Source of the DNA: JAJXWB01 sp037044955
GTDB lineage: Bacteria > Pseudomonadota > Alphaproteobacteria > Rhizobiales > Beijerinckiaceae
Direction of reading: 5' to 3'
NCBI GenBank assembly: GCA_037044955.1
Contig: JBAOHX010000001.1
Span: 124,001-188,000, forward strand
Length of the DNA stretch: 64,000 nt
The notes beneath the pieces were generated by a model. The model did not search any database and had not been told where the DNA came from. It was given only the letters and a program-made list of their open reading frames with translations. This document shows positions 40,703 to 49,378 of this stretch, one piece after another. Position 1 is the first letter of the stretch. Every line of letters begins with the position of its first letter. The translations under genes and the position numbers were made by a program.

Positions 40703-40738
40703 CGGCGTGGATGGCCGGGACAAGCCCGGCCATGACGC
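40703..40738. repeat. Right inverted repeat flanking GIY-YIG gene
   Basis: Perfect 36-bp complement of 40349-40384; the enclosed unit is 390 bp. It lies 16 bp after the nuclease stop. Confidence 0.85.
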
Positions 40739-40801
40739 ATTCAGGGATGCGTCCACTTTCCGCCCATAGCGCAGGTTCCAAGGCAAGCCCGCTCGCCCGC
40801 C

Positions 40802-43507
40802 CTACGTCTCCGCGATCTTCTCCGTCAGATCCAGCGTCACGATGCTCACGCCCGGCTCCTCGCGCGACTCGCGCTGCCTGAAGCCGAGCGCCTTGCACAT
40901 CTGCAGCATCGGCTGATTCTCGGTCAGCACCTGCCCGTCGATCCTGTGCAGGCCGAGGCGCCGGCCGTGTTCGATCATCATCTTCATCAGCGTCCAGCCG
41001 AGCCCTTGCCCCTTTGCGTTGGGCCCGAGCAGGATGGCGTATTCGCCTTCGGTCAGGTCGGCGTCCATCATCAGCCGCACGCCGCCGAGCATTTCGCCCG
41101 TGTCCACCTTGATGGCGGCCACCGCATAGGCGCGCGCGTAGTCGATCTGCGTGAGACGCGCGAGGAAGGCGTGGCTGAACGCCTTTACCGGCGCGAAGAA
41201 GCGCAGGCGCAGATCGTTCTGCGGCACGGTCTCGAAGAAAGCGTGATACATCTCTTCGTCTTCCGGCCGCACCGGGCGCACGAGCACTTCCGACCCGTCC
41301 TTGACGCGGATCGTCTGCTCGAGATCCTTCGGGTAGGGCGCGACCGCGAAACGGCGGTTCGACTGGCCGACGCGCTGCTTCGGATCGGGTTCCACGCGGA
41401 TGCGCGCGTCGACCACCATCACGCCGTCCTCGTCGGCGAGCAGCGGATTGAGGTCGAGCTCGCGCACTTCCGGCACGTCGGCGGCGAGCTGCGCCAGCTT
41501 GACGAGGGTCAGCGCCACGGCGTCGATGTCGGCGCGCGGCACGTCGCGATAATATTCGAGGATGTTGGCGACGCGCGTGCGCTTGATCATGTCGTGCGCG
41601 AGCGCGAGGTCGAGCGGCGGCAGCGCCAGCGAGCGGTCCTCGATGATCTCCACCGCCTTGCCGCCGCGCCCGAACACGATCACCGGGCCGAAGGTCGGAT
41701 CGTCGGCGATGCCCGCGATCAGTTCGCGCCCGTGCGGACGCTTGATCATCGGATGCACGGTCACGCCCTCGATGCTCGCTTGCGGAATTTCGCGCCCGAT
41801 GCGCGCCATCATCTCGCGCGCCGCCTCTACCGCGGCGTCGGGCGTGCGGATGTCGAGCACGACGCCGCCGATATCCGACTTGTGCGCGATGTCGCGCGAA
41901 ACGATCTTGATGACGCAGGCGCGCGAGCGCGCGATGTACAGGCGCGCGAGTTCGCCGGCTTCTTCCGGCGTGCGGGCGAAACGCGCGGGCGCCACGGGAA
42001 TGTCGTAGGCGTCGAGCAGCATGGTCATCTCGACCGGCGCCAGCCAGCGATGGCCACGATGGATCGCCTGGGCGACGACGCTGCGCGCGCGCGCCACGTC
42101 GGGCTCGAAATCCTCCGGCAGGTTCGGCGGCGTGCTCATCATGAACTCGCGCGCCTCGTTCCAGCGCACCATGTGCATGAATCCGCGCACGGCGCCGTAG
42201 GCATAGTGCGGAATGCGCGCGTCCTCGAAAATCTTGTCGGTCTCCTCCGTCGCGCCGAACCACACGGCGAACACGGGCTTCGGCGACAGCGTGCGCTTGC
42301 GCGCCTCCTTCACGGCGGCGACCACCGCGTCGGCCGCTTCCGGCGATCGCGACAGGGCGCTGGGCGCATGCATCACCATGATCGCGTCGGTCGTCTTGTC
42401 CTCCAGCAGCGCGCCGACCGCCGTCTTGAACCGCGCGGGATCGGCGTCGCCGTCGATGTCGAGCGGGTTCTCCTTCGATATATCAGGCGGCAGCACGCCT
42501 TCGAGCTTCGTCCATGTCGCGGGCTCGATCGGCGCGAGCTTGCCGCGCTGGTCGGCGAGTCGGTCCGCCGCGAGCCGCCCGAGGCCGCCGCCGTTGGAGA
42601 CGATGGCGAGGCGTCCGCCGGGGAAGGGCTTGATGCGCCCGAGCGCCTCGGCGGCGTCGAACAATTCGTCGACGTCGCCGACGCGCAGCAGGCCGGCGCG
42701 GCGGAAGGCGGCGTCGTAGACCGTGTCGGGGCCCGCCATGTTGGCGACCGACGAGCCGCCGCGCGGCCCGCGCTTGTGGCGGCCGGACTTGACGACGATG
42801 ACAGGTTTCACGCGCGCGGCGGCGCGCGCGGCCGACATGAATTTCTGCGCGTCTTCCAGCCGGTCGATGTAGAGCAGGATGGCGCGCGTCGCGACGTCGA
42901 GCGCGAAATAGTCGAGCAGGTCGCCGAAATCGACGTCGACCATTTCGCCCGCCGACACCATGCCGGAGAAGCCGACGTGCCGCTTGTGCGCCCAGGCGAG
43001 CAGCGCCGCGCCGATCGCGCCGGATTGCGAGACGAGCGCGAGATCGCCGGCGGGCGCCTGCTGGCCGGAAAGCGAGGCGTTGAGGCCTGCCTTCGGCACG
43101 AGAACGCCCAGGCAATTCGGGCCGATGATGCGCATCCGGTCGCGTTGCGCGATCTTCTTCAGCCGCTCCGTCATCTCGCCGCCGCGCCATCCCTCGGGAT
43201 CGCGCGTCATCACCAGCGCGCCCGGCACGCCGAGCCGCTCGGCTTCTTCGAGTTGCGCCACGACATGCTCGGCGGGCGCGGCGACGACGAGCAGATCCGG
43301 CGGCGTCGCGAGATCGGCGAGCGCGCGCACGCAGGGGCGCCCGTCGATTTCCTCGTAGCGCGGATTGATCAGCGAAATCTCGCCCTTGAAGCCGGCGCCC
43401 ACGATATTGTCGAACAGCGCCCGGCCGGACGAGCCCGGCCTCGGGCTCGCGCCGACCAGCGCCAGCGACTTCGGCGAGAAAATGCGGTCGAGCGCCCGCG
43501 TGCCCAT
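40802..43507 (-). CDS. Acyl-CoA synthetase (NDP-forming)-like protein fused to a GNAT acetyltransferase
   Basis: 901 residues. The N-terminal CoA-binding domain starts DRIFSPKSLALVGASPRPGS; the ligase domain has VSQSGAIGAALLAWAHKRHV and IVSNGGGLGRLAADRL. An ATP-grasp domain follows (DAYDIPVAPARFARTPEEAG; VVFGRGGKAVEII; LDLNPLLADEDGVMVVDARI). The C-terminal GNAT domain has LGPNAKGQGLGWTLMKMMIE. Members such as Pat acetylate lysines of acyl-CoA synthetases, some sensing cofactors. ATG 43507 is favoured; a longer frame to 43600 would cross the palindrome at 43566. Confidence 0.88.
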   Translation of the reverse strand: MGTRALDRIFSPKSLALVGASPRPGSSGRALFDNIVGAGFKGEISLINPRYEEIDGRPCVRALADLATPPDLLVVAAPAEHVVAQLEEAERLGVPGALVMTRDPEGWRGGEMTERLKKIAQRDRMRIIGPNCLGVLVPKAGLNASLSGQQAPAGDLALVSQSGAIGAALLAWAHKRHVGFSGMVSAGEMVDVDFGDLLDYFALDVATRAILLYIDRLEDAQKFMSAARAAARVKPVIVVKSGRHKRGPRGGSSVANMAGPDTVYDAAFRRAGLLRVGDVDELFDAAEALGRIKPFPGGRLAIVSNGGGLGRLAADRLADQRGKLAPIEPATWTKLEGVLPPDISKENPLDIDGDADPARFKTAVGALLEDKTTDAIMVMHAPSALSRSPEAADAVVAAVKEARKRTLSPKPVFAVWFGATEETDKIFEDARIPHYAYGAVRGFMHMVRWNEAREFMMSTPPNLPEDFEPDVARARSVVAQAIHRGHRWLAPVEMTMLLDAYDIPVAPARFARTPEEAGELARLYIARSRACVIKIVSRDIAHKSDIGGVVLDIRTPDAAVEAAREMMARIGREIPQASIEGVTVHPMIKRPHGRELIAGIADDPTFGPVIVFGRGGKAVEIIEDRSLALPPLDLALAHDMIKRTRVANILEYYRDVPRADIDAVALTLVKLAQLAADVPEVRELDLNPLLADEDGVMVVDARIRVEPDPKQRVGQSNRRFAVAPYPKDLEQTIRVKDGSEVLVRPVRPEDEEMYHAFFETVPQNDLRLRFFAPVKAFSHAFLARLTQIDYARAYAVAAIKVDTGEMLGGVRLMMDADLTEGEYAILLGPNAKGQGLGWTLMKMMIEHGRRLGLHRIDGQVLTENQPMLQMCKALGFRQRESREEPGVSIVTLDLTEKIAET

Positions 43508-43565
43508 TCTGCTTATCCTCGAACTGACGCGGCCGGCCCGGCCGGTTTGCGTACCGGAATTATCA

Positions 43566-43580
43566 TGCTGCATTGCAGCA
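43566..43580. promoter_or_regulatory. Perfect palindrome TGCTGCATTGCAGCA
   Basis: 15-bp perfect palindrome containing CTGC-N3-GCAG, 59 bp upstream of the acyl-CoA synthetase/GNAT start. It shares its core with the sites before the phasin genes, suggesting PhaR control. Confidence 0.5.
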
Positions 43581-43709
43581 CGGGCAAGGCGGGAATTCAT
43601 TGAGATCGCGCAAAGCGCATGCGCATCGAGCCCGCAAGCCGATTGACAGTCAACCGGCGTCTCGCTTCACTCTCCGCAACCCCGGGGACAGGGACAGAGG
43701 GAGCTGATC

Positions 43710-44081
43710 ATGAAGCGAATGATTTTGGCGGGCGTGGGCGTGCTCGCGCTGATGGGGCCTGCGATGGCGGCGGACATCGTCGGCACCTGGCTGCGCAGCA
43801 ACGGCGAATCGCGCGTGCGCATGGCGCCTTGCGGCGGCGGCGTCTGCGGCACCATCACCTGGCTCAAGACGCCCGGCAAGAGCGACGCCAAGGTCGGCCA
43901 GCAGGTTTTCTACAACATGAAACCGGACGGTTCCGGCGGCTGGGAAGGCTCGGCCTTCAATCCCGAGGACGGCAAGACCTATGCCGGCAAGGCCTCGGTC
44001 TCCGGCTCCAGCATGACCACCAAGGGCTGCGTGCTCGGCGGCATGATCTGCAAGTCCGTGAGCTGGTCGCGCGTCAACTGA
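43710..44081 (+). CDS. DUF2147 domain secreted protein
   Basis: 123 residues with signal peptide MKRMILAGVGVLALMGPAMA, then DIVGTWLRSNGESRVRMAPC and GTITWLKTPGKSD, typical of DUF2147. Mature protein is periplasmic with cysteines in CGGGVCG and KGCVLGGMICK. It is preceded by GGGAGCTGATC. Function is unknown in the family. Confidence 0.9.
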   Translation: MKRMILAGVGVLALMGPAMAADIVGTWLRSNGESRVRMAPCGGGVCGTITWLKTPGKSDAKVGQQVFYNMKPDGSGGWEGSAFNPEDGKTYAGKASVSGSSMTTKGCVLGGMICKSVSWSRVN

Positions 44082-44703
44082 ACCGCAAGATCGGCGGCGC
44101 GCTCGGATGCCATTCGGGCGCGTAGCCGGCCGATAGCGCGGCAAGGTTCGTGGGCGGCGTGAGGCAGGCGACCTCGCGCTTGCGCGGTCGTGGCGCGGGC
44201 GCGCCGTAGCCGGCAAACGACCACGAAAAAATCCGGTCGCCCCTGATCGCGAAAGCCTGCGCGCCTGCGGCGTAGATCGCCCCGTCGGGCAAATCGTCGA
44301 TCTGCGACGGATGCGTGCGCTTGGCGCGGCCGTCGCGGCGCTCGGCGTCCAGACGCCGGTCGAGGTCGCCCGCCCGCAACGTCTCCGTCGGGTCGATCGC
44401 GGCGCGATAGGCGAGCGCCCGGTCGCGCCGGCATTCGAAGCACGGCCGGTGGCCGGCGGCGAGCGCCGTGGGTTCGTCGAGGAAGAAAAGGTCGGTGTAG
44501 CGCCTGCCGAACACCACGTTGCGCCGGTTCTTGAACGCGCACAGGCACGTGATCCATTGCTTCGATTTCCAGCGCGAGGTCCCGAGCGTCTGGTCGCCGC
44601 GGTGAAACCGCCCGCCGCGATTGCCGTAGAACAGGCCGCGTTCGGGCGTGGCGTGGATATCGCCGAAGGGGTCGACGCGGTTCTGGAGCGGCGAGGGACG
44701 CAT
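44074..44703 (-). CDS. Conserved hypothetical protein with C-x-x-C
   Basis: 209 residues. Conserved features are NRVDPFGDIHATPERGLFYG, KSKQWITCLCAFKNRR, RRYTDLFFLDEPTALAAGHR and CFECRRDRALAYR. I have seen this pattern in unannotated proteobacterial proteins but know no function. Its 3' end overlaps the DUF2147 gene by 8 bp, convergently. No signal peptide. Confidence 0.65.
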   Translation of the reverse strand: MRPSPLQNRVDPFGDIHATPERGLFYGNRGGRFHRGDQTLGTSRWKSKQWITCLCAFKNRRNVVFGRRYTDLFFLDEPTALAAGHRPCFECRRDRALAYRAAIDPTETLRAGDLDRRLDAERRDGRAKRTHPSQIDDLPDGAIYAAGAQAFAIRGDRIFSWSFAGYGAPAPRPRKREVACLTPPTNLAALSAGYAPEWHPSAPPILRFS

Positions 44704-44967
44704 TCAGCCGCCTACGAAGCCCGCGGTCGGGCTCGAGCACCGGCCTTCGCGCGCCTTCATCGTCGGCGGATCGCAGGGCGACAGGTCTTCCGCGCACATG
44801 GGACGGCACACCTGCCCGGTGACGGGGTCGACCTGGCGATTGTCGCGCAGCGGCGTCTCGGGATCGTCGGCGCGCCGCTGCGCGCGCGCCGCGCTCGCGA
44901 AGACGACGCAGACAAAGCCGGTTGCAGCGACGAAGAGTCCGCGGCGCGAAAGAACCGGTCTGCTCAA
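44704..44967 (-). CDS. Small secreted four-cysteine protein, paralogue A
   Basis: 87 residues from a TTG start overlapping the stop of paralogue B (TTGA). Signal region SRRGLFVAATGFVCVVFASA ends near AARAQ. The mature part carries VCRPMCAEDLSPCD, then K-A-R-E-G-R-C-S-S-P. The four cysteines recur in paralogues B and C. A start at ATG 44997 is possible but would overlap B more. Function is unknown. Confidence 0.6.
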   Translation of the reverse strand: MSRPVLSRRGLFVAATGFVCVVFASAARAQRRADDPETPLRDNRQVDPVTGQVCRPMCAEDLSPCDPPTMKAREGRCSSPTAGFVGG

Positions 44968-45224
44968 CGCACGCTGCCCGCTGTCGGGCTCGAGCATCGG
45001 CCGTCGGCGGCCTTCTGCTGCGGCGAATCGCACGGGGTCGCATCTTCCGCGCACATCGGCCTGCATCTGCCGGCATATGGTTCGCCGTAGGGCTCGGAAT
45101 AGGGACCGCGCCGGCGCACGCGTTCCTCGTAATAGACCTGCGCCAGCGCTTCGCCGGCGAACGCGGCGGCGCCGAGCGCTGAGGCGCTCAAGATAAGAAA
45201 CGAGCGCCGCGACTGGGCGGTCAT
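44964..45224 (-). CDS. Small secreted four-cysteine protein, paralogue B
   Basis: 86 residues. Twin-arginine-like start SRRSFLILSASALGAAAFAG, cleavage near EALAQ, then a Tyr/Arg/Pro-rich segment (YYEERVRRRGPYSEPYGEPY) and the shared motif CRPMCAEDATPCDSPQQKAA then DGRCSSPTAG. Start ATG 45224 is preceded by AGGAGAGG. Family is not recognised. Confidence 0.65.
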   Translation of the reverse strand: MTAQSRRSFLILSASALGAAAFAGEALAQVYYEERVRRRGPYSEPYGEPYAGRCRPMCAEDATPCDSPQQKAADGRCSSPTAGSVR

Positions 45225-45245
45225 GGCTCCTCTCCTCGTTGTTGC

Positions 45246-45470
45246 TTACGGCATCTGCACGCCGCCGACGAACGGGCTCGAGCACCGTCCGTCGGCGCGC
45301 TTGAATTCCGGCGGATCGCAGGGCGTCATGTCGAACGTGCACATCGGCCGGCAGACGCCGGCGCTCGCGCGCGCCGTTTCATAGACGCGCACATTCTTCT
45401 TCTTCGGTTTGGCGGCCGCAGGTCCCGCCATCAGCGCGGCTGCGGCCAGGATGACGATCACGAGACGCAT
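45246..45470 (-). CDS. Small secreted four-cysteine protein, paralogue C
   Basis: 74 residues with signal peptide MRLVIVILAAAALMAGPAAA, a basic stretch (KPKKKNVRVYETAR) and VCRPMCTFDMTPCDPPEFKR then ADGRCSSPFVGG. It precedes paralogue B on the same strand by 21 bp. The preceding sequence GAGGAGGCCAGC is a good ribosome-binding site. Confidence 0.65.
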   Translation of the reverse strand: MRLVIVILAAAALMAGPAAAKPKKKNVRVYETARASAGVCRPMCTFDMTPCDPPEFKRADGRCSSPFVGGVQMP

Positions 45471-45555
45471 GCTGGCCTCCTCGGTTCCCGCCATAGATGA
45501 CGCCACGACGGCCCGTCGGCAAGTGCGCAAGCTGACGCGCCGGCAGTCGCGCAAA

Positions 45556-46947
45556 TTACCGCGCGTCGGCCTGCAGGCCGATCGAGTCGACCTGGTAGAC
45601 GTCGTCGGCGAAATGCACGGCGCCGTCGGCCGAGGCCCAGCCGGTCATGTACACCCAGATCACCGGCGTCGGGCGCGCAAGTTTGAGGTCCTGCCGCTCC
45701 TTGCCGATCTGCGCCATCAGCCCGGCGCGGTCCCAATTGCCCGAACCCTGCAGCAGCCAGGCGGCGAGGTCCCATACGCCCTGCACGCGCACGCAGCCGT
45801 GCGACAGAAAGCGGTAATCGCGATTGAAGAAGCCCTTCGAGGGCGTGTCGTGCATGTAGACGGCGTATTTGTTGTTCATCTGGATGCGGATGGAGCCGAG
45901 CGCGTTATGCGTGCCGGAATCCTGTCGCAGCGTGTAATTGACCGCCTTCTCGCTGCCCCAGTTGATCGAACGCGGGTCGATCACCGTGCCGCGCCCGTCG
46001 AGGATCTTGATCTTCGAGCGCGCGAGATAGCCGGGGTCGCGCCGCATCTTCGGAATGATCTCGTTCTTGATGATCGAGGTCGGCAGCGTCCATGTCGGGT
46101 TGAGGTTGATGGCGCTGATGCGCGTCGACACTTCGGGCGAGCGATGGTCGACATCGCCGACGACCGCCGTGTAGCGCTTGACGACCTGCCCGTTCTCGAC
46201 CGCCTCGACGGCGGCGGATGGAATGTTGACCACGACATAGCGCTCGCCGAACGCGAATTGCACGCCGGCCAGCCGCTGCGAGCTCGAGGCGAGCTGCTTG
46301 AAGCGGACATTGGCGGTCGTGTTGAGCGCGCGCAGCGTCGCGCCGGAAGCGACGCCGGTCTGCTTGAGGCCGTTGCGCGCCTGGAAATGCTTGACGGCTG
46401 CAGCCAGCGTCGCGTCCCAGGCGTCGCCGGGCCCCACGGCCTCGTGCGGATCGCCCTCGATCTGCAGCCGCCGCCGCAGCGCCGCGACCGCGGCGCCCTT
46501 GGCGCCCGGTCCGACATTGCCGGGCACCTTCGGCCAGCCGCCGGCGTCCACGATCTTGGCGTAGCGCTCGGAGGCGGCGGCGCTGGCGAAGAAGGTTTCG
46601 GGCTGGAACGATGGCGTCGGATCGTCCGACAGCGCCCACTCGCGGATCGGCGGCTTGGGCTTCGGCTTGGCGGCGGCCTTGGGCTGCGGCGCGGGCTGCG
46701 CCGGCGGAAAGCCCGCGGCCTCGCCGGCCGGCTGGGCGGACGGGGCGGGGGCGGGCGCAATGCTGGTCGAAGGGGCCGCCGGCGGAGCGGGCAGCGGCGT
46801 GAAGACGTTGGGCAGCGGGGCCGACTGCGTCGCGCGCGGCGCCATCTGGCCGGGCGCGGGCTGCGCAGCAGCGAACTCGCCCCACGCCACGGCGGCGGCC
46901 GCGGCGCAGATCAAGCGGAAAGACCTCGTATGGGCCTGAAAATTCAT
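45556..46947 (-). CDS. L,D-transpeptidase (YcbB/YkuD family) with peptidoglycan-binding domain
   Basis: 463 residues. A signal peptide ends near EFAAAQ, followed by a Pro/Ala-rich linker (about 30-100). A peptidoglycan-binding domain comes next (LQIEGDPHEAVGPGDAWDAT; AVKHFQARNGLKQTGVAS). The YkuD domain has ISAINLNPTWTLPTSIIKNE and the catalytic YRFLSHGCVRVQGVWDLAAW (H-x15-S-H-G-C). It forms 3-3 cross-links or attaches proteins to peptidoglycan in the periplasm, which suits Rhizobiales walls rich in such links. Confidence 0.92.
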   Translation of the reverse strand: MNFQAHTRSFRLICAAAAAVAWGEFAAAQPAPGQMAPRATQSAPLPNVFTPLPAPPAAPSTSIAPAPAPSAQPAGEAAGFPPAQPAPQPKAAAKPKPKPPIREWALSDDPTPSFQPETFFASAAASERYAKIVDAGGWPKVPGNVGPGAKGAAVAALRRRLQIEGDPHEAVGPGDAWDATLAAAVKHFQARNGLKQTGVASGATLRALNTTANVRFKQLASSSQRLAGVQFAFGERYVVVNIPSAAVEAVENGQVVKRYTAVVGDVDHRSPEVSTRISAINLNPTWTLPTSIIKNEIIPKMRRDPGYLARSKIKILDGRGTVIDPRSINWGSEKAVNYTLRQDSGTHNALGSIRIQMNNKYAVYMHDTPSKGFFNRDYRFLSHGCVRVQGVWDLAAWLLQGSGNWDRAGLMAQIGKERQDLKLARPTPVIWVYMTGWASADGAVHFADDVYQVDSIGLQADAR

Positions 46948-47045
46948 GTCGCCAACTCGCGCAAATCCGCGGCAAGATCAACCGGAGCCTATCCATAGGC
47001 CGGCCAAGCCGCAGTTTCCAGCGCAAACAAGCGGGCGACGCCCCG

Positions 47046-47216
47046 CTACCGGCCTGTTTTCTGGCCCGGTATCGGCGGTTCGTCGCCCGTGATGCCGGCC
47101 CCGGGCTGCGTCTCGGTCGGGGGATCGCTGGCCGGGAAAGTGTCTTTCAGACCCTCGTCCAGCCGACGCTTCCTGTCGGACTTCTCATGCTGCCGCCTGC
47201 GCTTTGCTTCGCCCAT
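47046..47216 (-). CDS. Small conserved protein with DTFPASDPP motif
   Basis: 56 residues, basic at the N-terminus (MGEAKRRRQHEKSDRKRRLD) and carrying DTFPASDPPTETQPGAG near 25-42, a motif common in tiny alphaproteobacterial proteins of unknown function. ATG 47216 follows GGGGAGGGTCGA. It comes 59 bp after lutC on the same strand. Confidence 0.55.
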   Translation of the reverse strand: MGEAKRRRQHEKSDRKRRLDEGLKDTFPASDPPTETQPGAGITGDEPPIPGQKTGR

Positions 47217-47275
47217 TCGACCCTCCCCACGCGACCCCATCGGGGTCGAAACGCGGCGCGGCCGACTTTGTTCAA

Positions 47276-47947
47276 TCAGGCGTCGACCACCACGATGTGC
47301 AGCTTGCGCGGCCCATGCGCGCCGAGCAGCATGGTCTGGGCTATGTCGGCCGAGCGCGACGGGCCGGTGATCATGTTGACCGTGCGCGGCATGACGCCCT
47401 TGCCGTATTTTTCGCGCAAGCGGTCGAACGCGCTCTCGTAGTCGCCCTGCAGGTCGGCGCCCGACAGCACGACGATGTGATTGTCCGGCAGGAAATTGAG
47501 CGTCGACGGGTTCTCCGGGCCCGAGGTCATGATGAGCGTGCCGGATTCCGCCACGCCGGCGAAAGCGTGCGATACCGCGTTGAGGTCGCGCCCGTCCGAC
47601 CGGCCCTGCGCCAGTTCGAGCGCGGTCTGGTCCCACGGCATGTCGGCCAACCGCTTGTCGTCGCCCATGCGCAGCGTCGCCGGCAGGTTGTTGTCGCGCA
47701 GCCAGCGCGCGGCTTCCGTCGGAACGTCGCCCGCGCTCTGCACGATCGCGACGCTGGCGAAGGCGCTTTCCGCCATCTTCTTGAACAGGCCGATGCGCTC
47801 CTTGCCGTCGAGCTGCCCGCGCGCCGGAACGACGCCGCGCGGCGCGCCGGACAGACGGGCGTCGACAGCGGCGCGGCGCGGGCCCTCGTTGCCGTTGACG
47901 CGCAGCGAGCGGCGCAGGCTCGAGAGGATTTCCTCGCGCGCGCTCAT
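47276..47947 (-). CDS. lutC: LUD-domain lactate utilization protein C
   Basis: 223 residues. LUD domain with FAGVAESGTLIMTSGPENPS, LNFLPDNHIVVL and VNMITGPSRSADIAQTMLLG. Third component of the LutABC L-lactate oxidation complex. Its start overlaps lutB by ATGA. No Fe-S cysteines, as expected for LutC. Confidence 0.9.
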   Translation of the reverse strand: MSAREEILSSLRRSLRVNGNEGPRRAAVDARLSGAPRGVVPARGQLDGKERIGLFKKMAESAFASVAIVQSAGDVPTEAARWLRDNNLPATLRMGDDKRLADMPWDQTALELAQGRSDGRDLNAVSHAFAGVAESGTLIMTSGPENPSTLNFLPDNHIVVLSGADLQGDYESAFDRLREKYGKGVMPRTVNMITGPSRSADIAQTMLLGAHGPRKLHIVVVDA

Positions 47948-49378
47948 TTGGCGGCCCTCCGCTTCTTCCATTCGCTCTGGAACGTCTTGCCCTGCGGCGC
48001 CGGCAGATCGCGCCAGTCGGTCCAGCCCGAGGCGAAGGGCATGGCGTGGAATTTCCCGGTCTTGCGCGCGTAGAAGCCCATGACATGCATGGCGATGCGC
48101 GTGCCGAAGCGATAGAGCGCCGGCCGTCTGGCGACCCATGCCCACAGCCCGAGGCCGTAGCGCGCGACGGAGGGCTGCAAGTGCCGCTCGAACTCGCGTT
48201 CGCGCCAATGGCGCATCATGCCGGGCAGCGGAATGCGCATCGGGCAGACGCTCTCGCAGCGGCCGCAGAAGGTCGAGGCGTTGGGCAATTGCCCGCCCTT
48301 CTCGACGCCGATCAGCGAGGGCGTCAGCACCGCGCCCATCGGGCCCGGATAGACCCAGCCGTACGCATGTCCGCCGACCGCGTGATAGACCGGGCAATGG
48401 TTCATGCAGGCGCCGCAGCGGATGCAGCGGAGCATGTGCTGGAAGTCCGTGCCGATCATCGAGGAGCGGCCGTTGTCGAGAAGGACGACGTGATATTCCT
48501 CGGGGCCGTCGACGTCGCCGGCGCGGCGCGGGCCGGTCGACAGCGTCGTGTAGACGCTCATCTCCTGGCCCGTGGCGGAACGCGCGAGCACGCGCAGCAA
48601 TTGCGCCGCGTCCTCCAGCGTCGGCGTGATCTTCTCCAGCGACGCGATGACGATGTGGCACTTCGGCAGGATCTGCGTCAGGTCGCCATTGCCTTCGTTG
48701 GTGACGATGATCGACGTGCCGGTCTCGGCGATGAGAAAATTCGCGCCGGTGATGCCGATGTCGGCTGAGAGAAACTTCTCGCGCAATATGCCGCGCGCTT
48801 CCGTCAGCAATTGCGTCGGTTCGGTGAGGTCGCGGTCGGCGGGCAGATGCGTGTGCACGCGCCGGAAGTCGCCTTCCACCTGCTTCTGCGTGAGATGCAC
48901 GGCCGGGCCGATGATATGCGACGGAATTTCGCCGCGCAGTTGGATGATGTATTCGCCGAGATCGGTCTCGACCGGCGTGATTCCGGCCTTCTCCATCGCG
49001 TCGTTGAGCGCGATCTCCTCCGAGATCATGCTCTTGCCCTTGGTCACCGTCTTCGCGCCGCGCGCCGCGCAAATGTCGAGAATGACCTTGCGCGCTTCCT
49101 CGGCCGTGCGCGCGAAATGCACATGGCCGCCCGACGTCCGTCACCTTCCTCTCGTAGGCTTCGAGATAGAGGTCGAGATGGGCGAGCGTATGATTCTTGA
49201 TGTCGCGCGCGCTGTCGCGCAGCGCCTCGAATTCCGGCAGCTTCGAAACCGCGATCTGCCGTGCGGCGGTGAAGCCGACGCGCAGCTTGCCCATCGCCTC
49301 CTGCAATTGCGGATCGCCCATCGCCTTGTGGGCGTTGTCCTTGAACTGCGGCGTGGTGGGATTGGCGTGGACGCTCAT
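47944..49378 (-). CDS. lutB: Lactate utilization iron-sulfur protein B (one apparent frameshift)
   Basis: About 477 residues after correction. The N-terminal frame starts MSVHANPTTPQFKDNAHKAM and reads ERKVTDVG; the rest continues GGHVHFARTAEEARKVILDI. One extra base in CCC at 49130-49132 explains the switch. LUD domain motifs are ITGANFLIAETGTSIIVTNE; two cluster motifs follow, CIRCGACMNHCPVYHAVGG and CGRCESVCPMRIPLPGM. It carries electrons from lactate oxidation. It overlaps both lutA and lutC by ATGA. Confidence 0.85.

Noticed and set aside
40946..43603. An 885-residue open frame on the plus strand
   Set aside because: It is antisense to the acyl-CoA synthetase/GNAT gene, with Arg/His/Asp-rich composition and no recognisable domain; long antisense frames are expected at this GC content.
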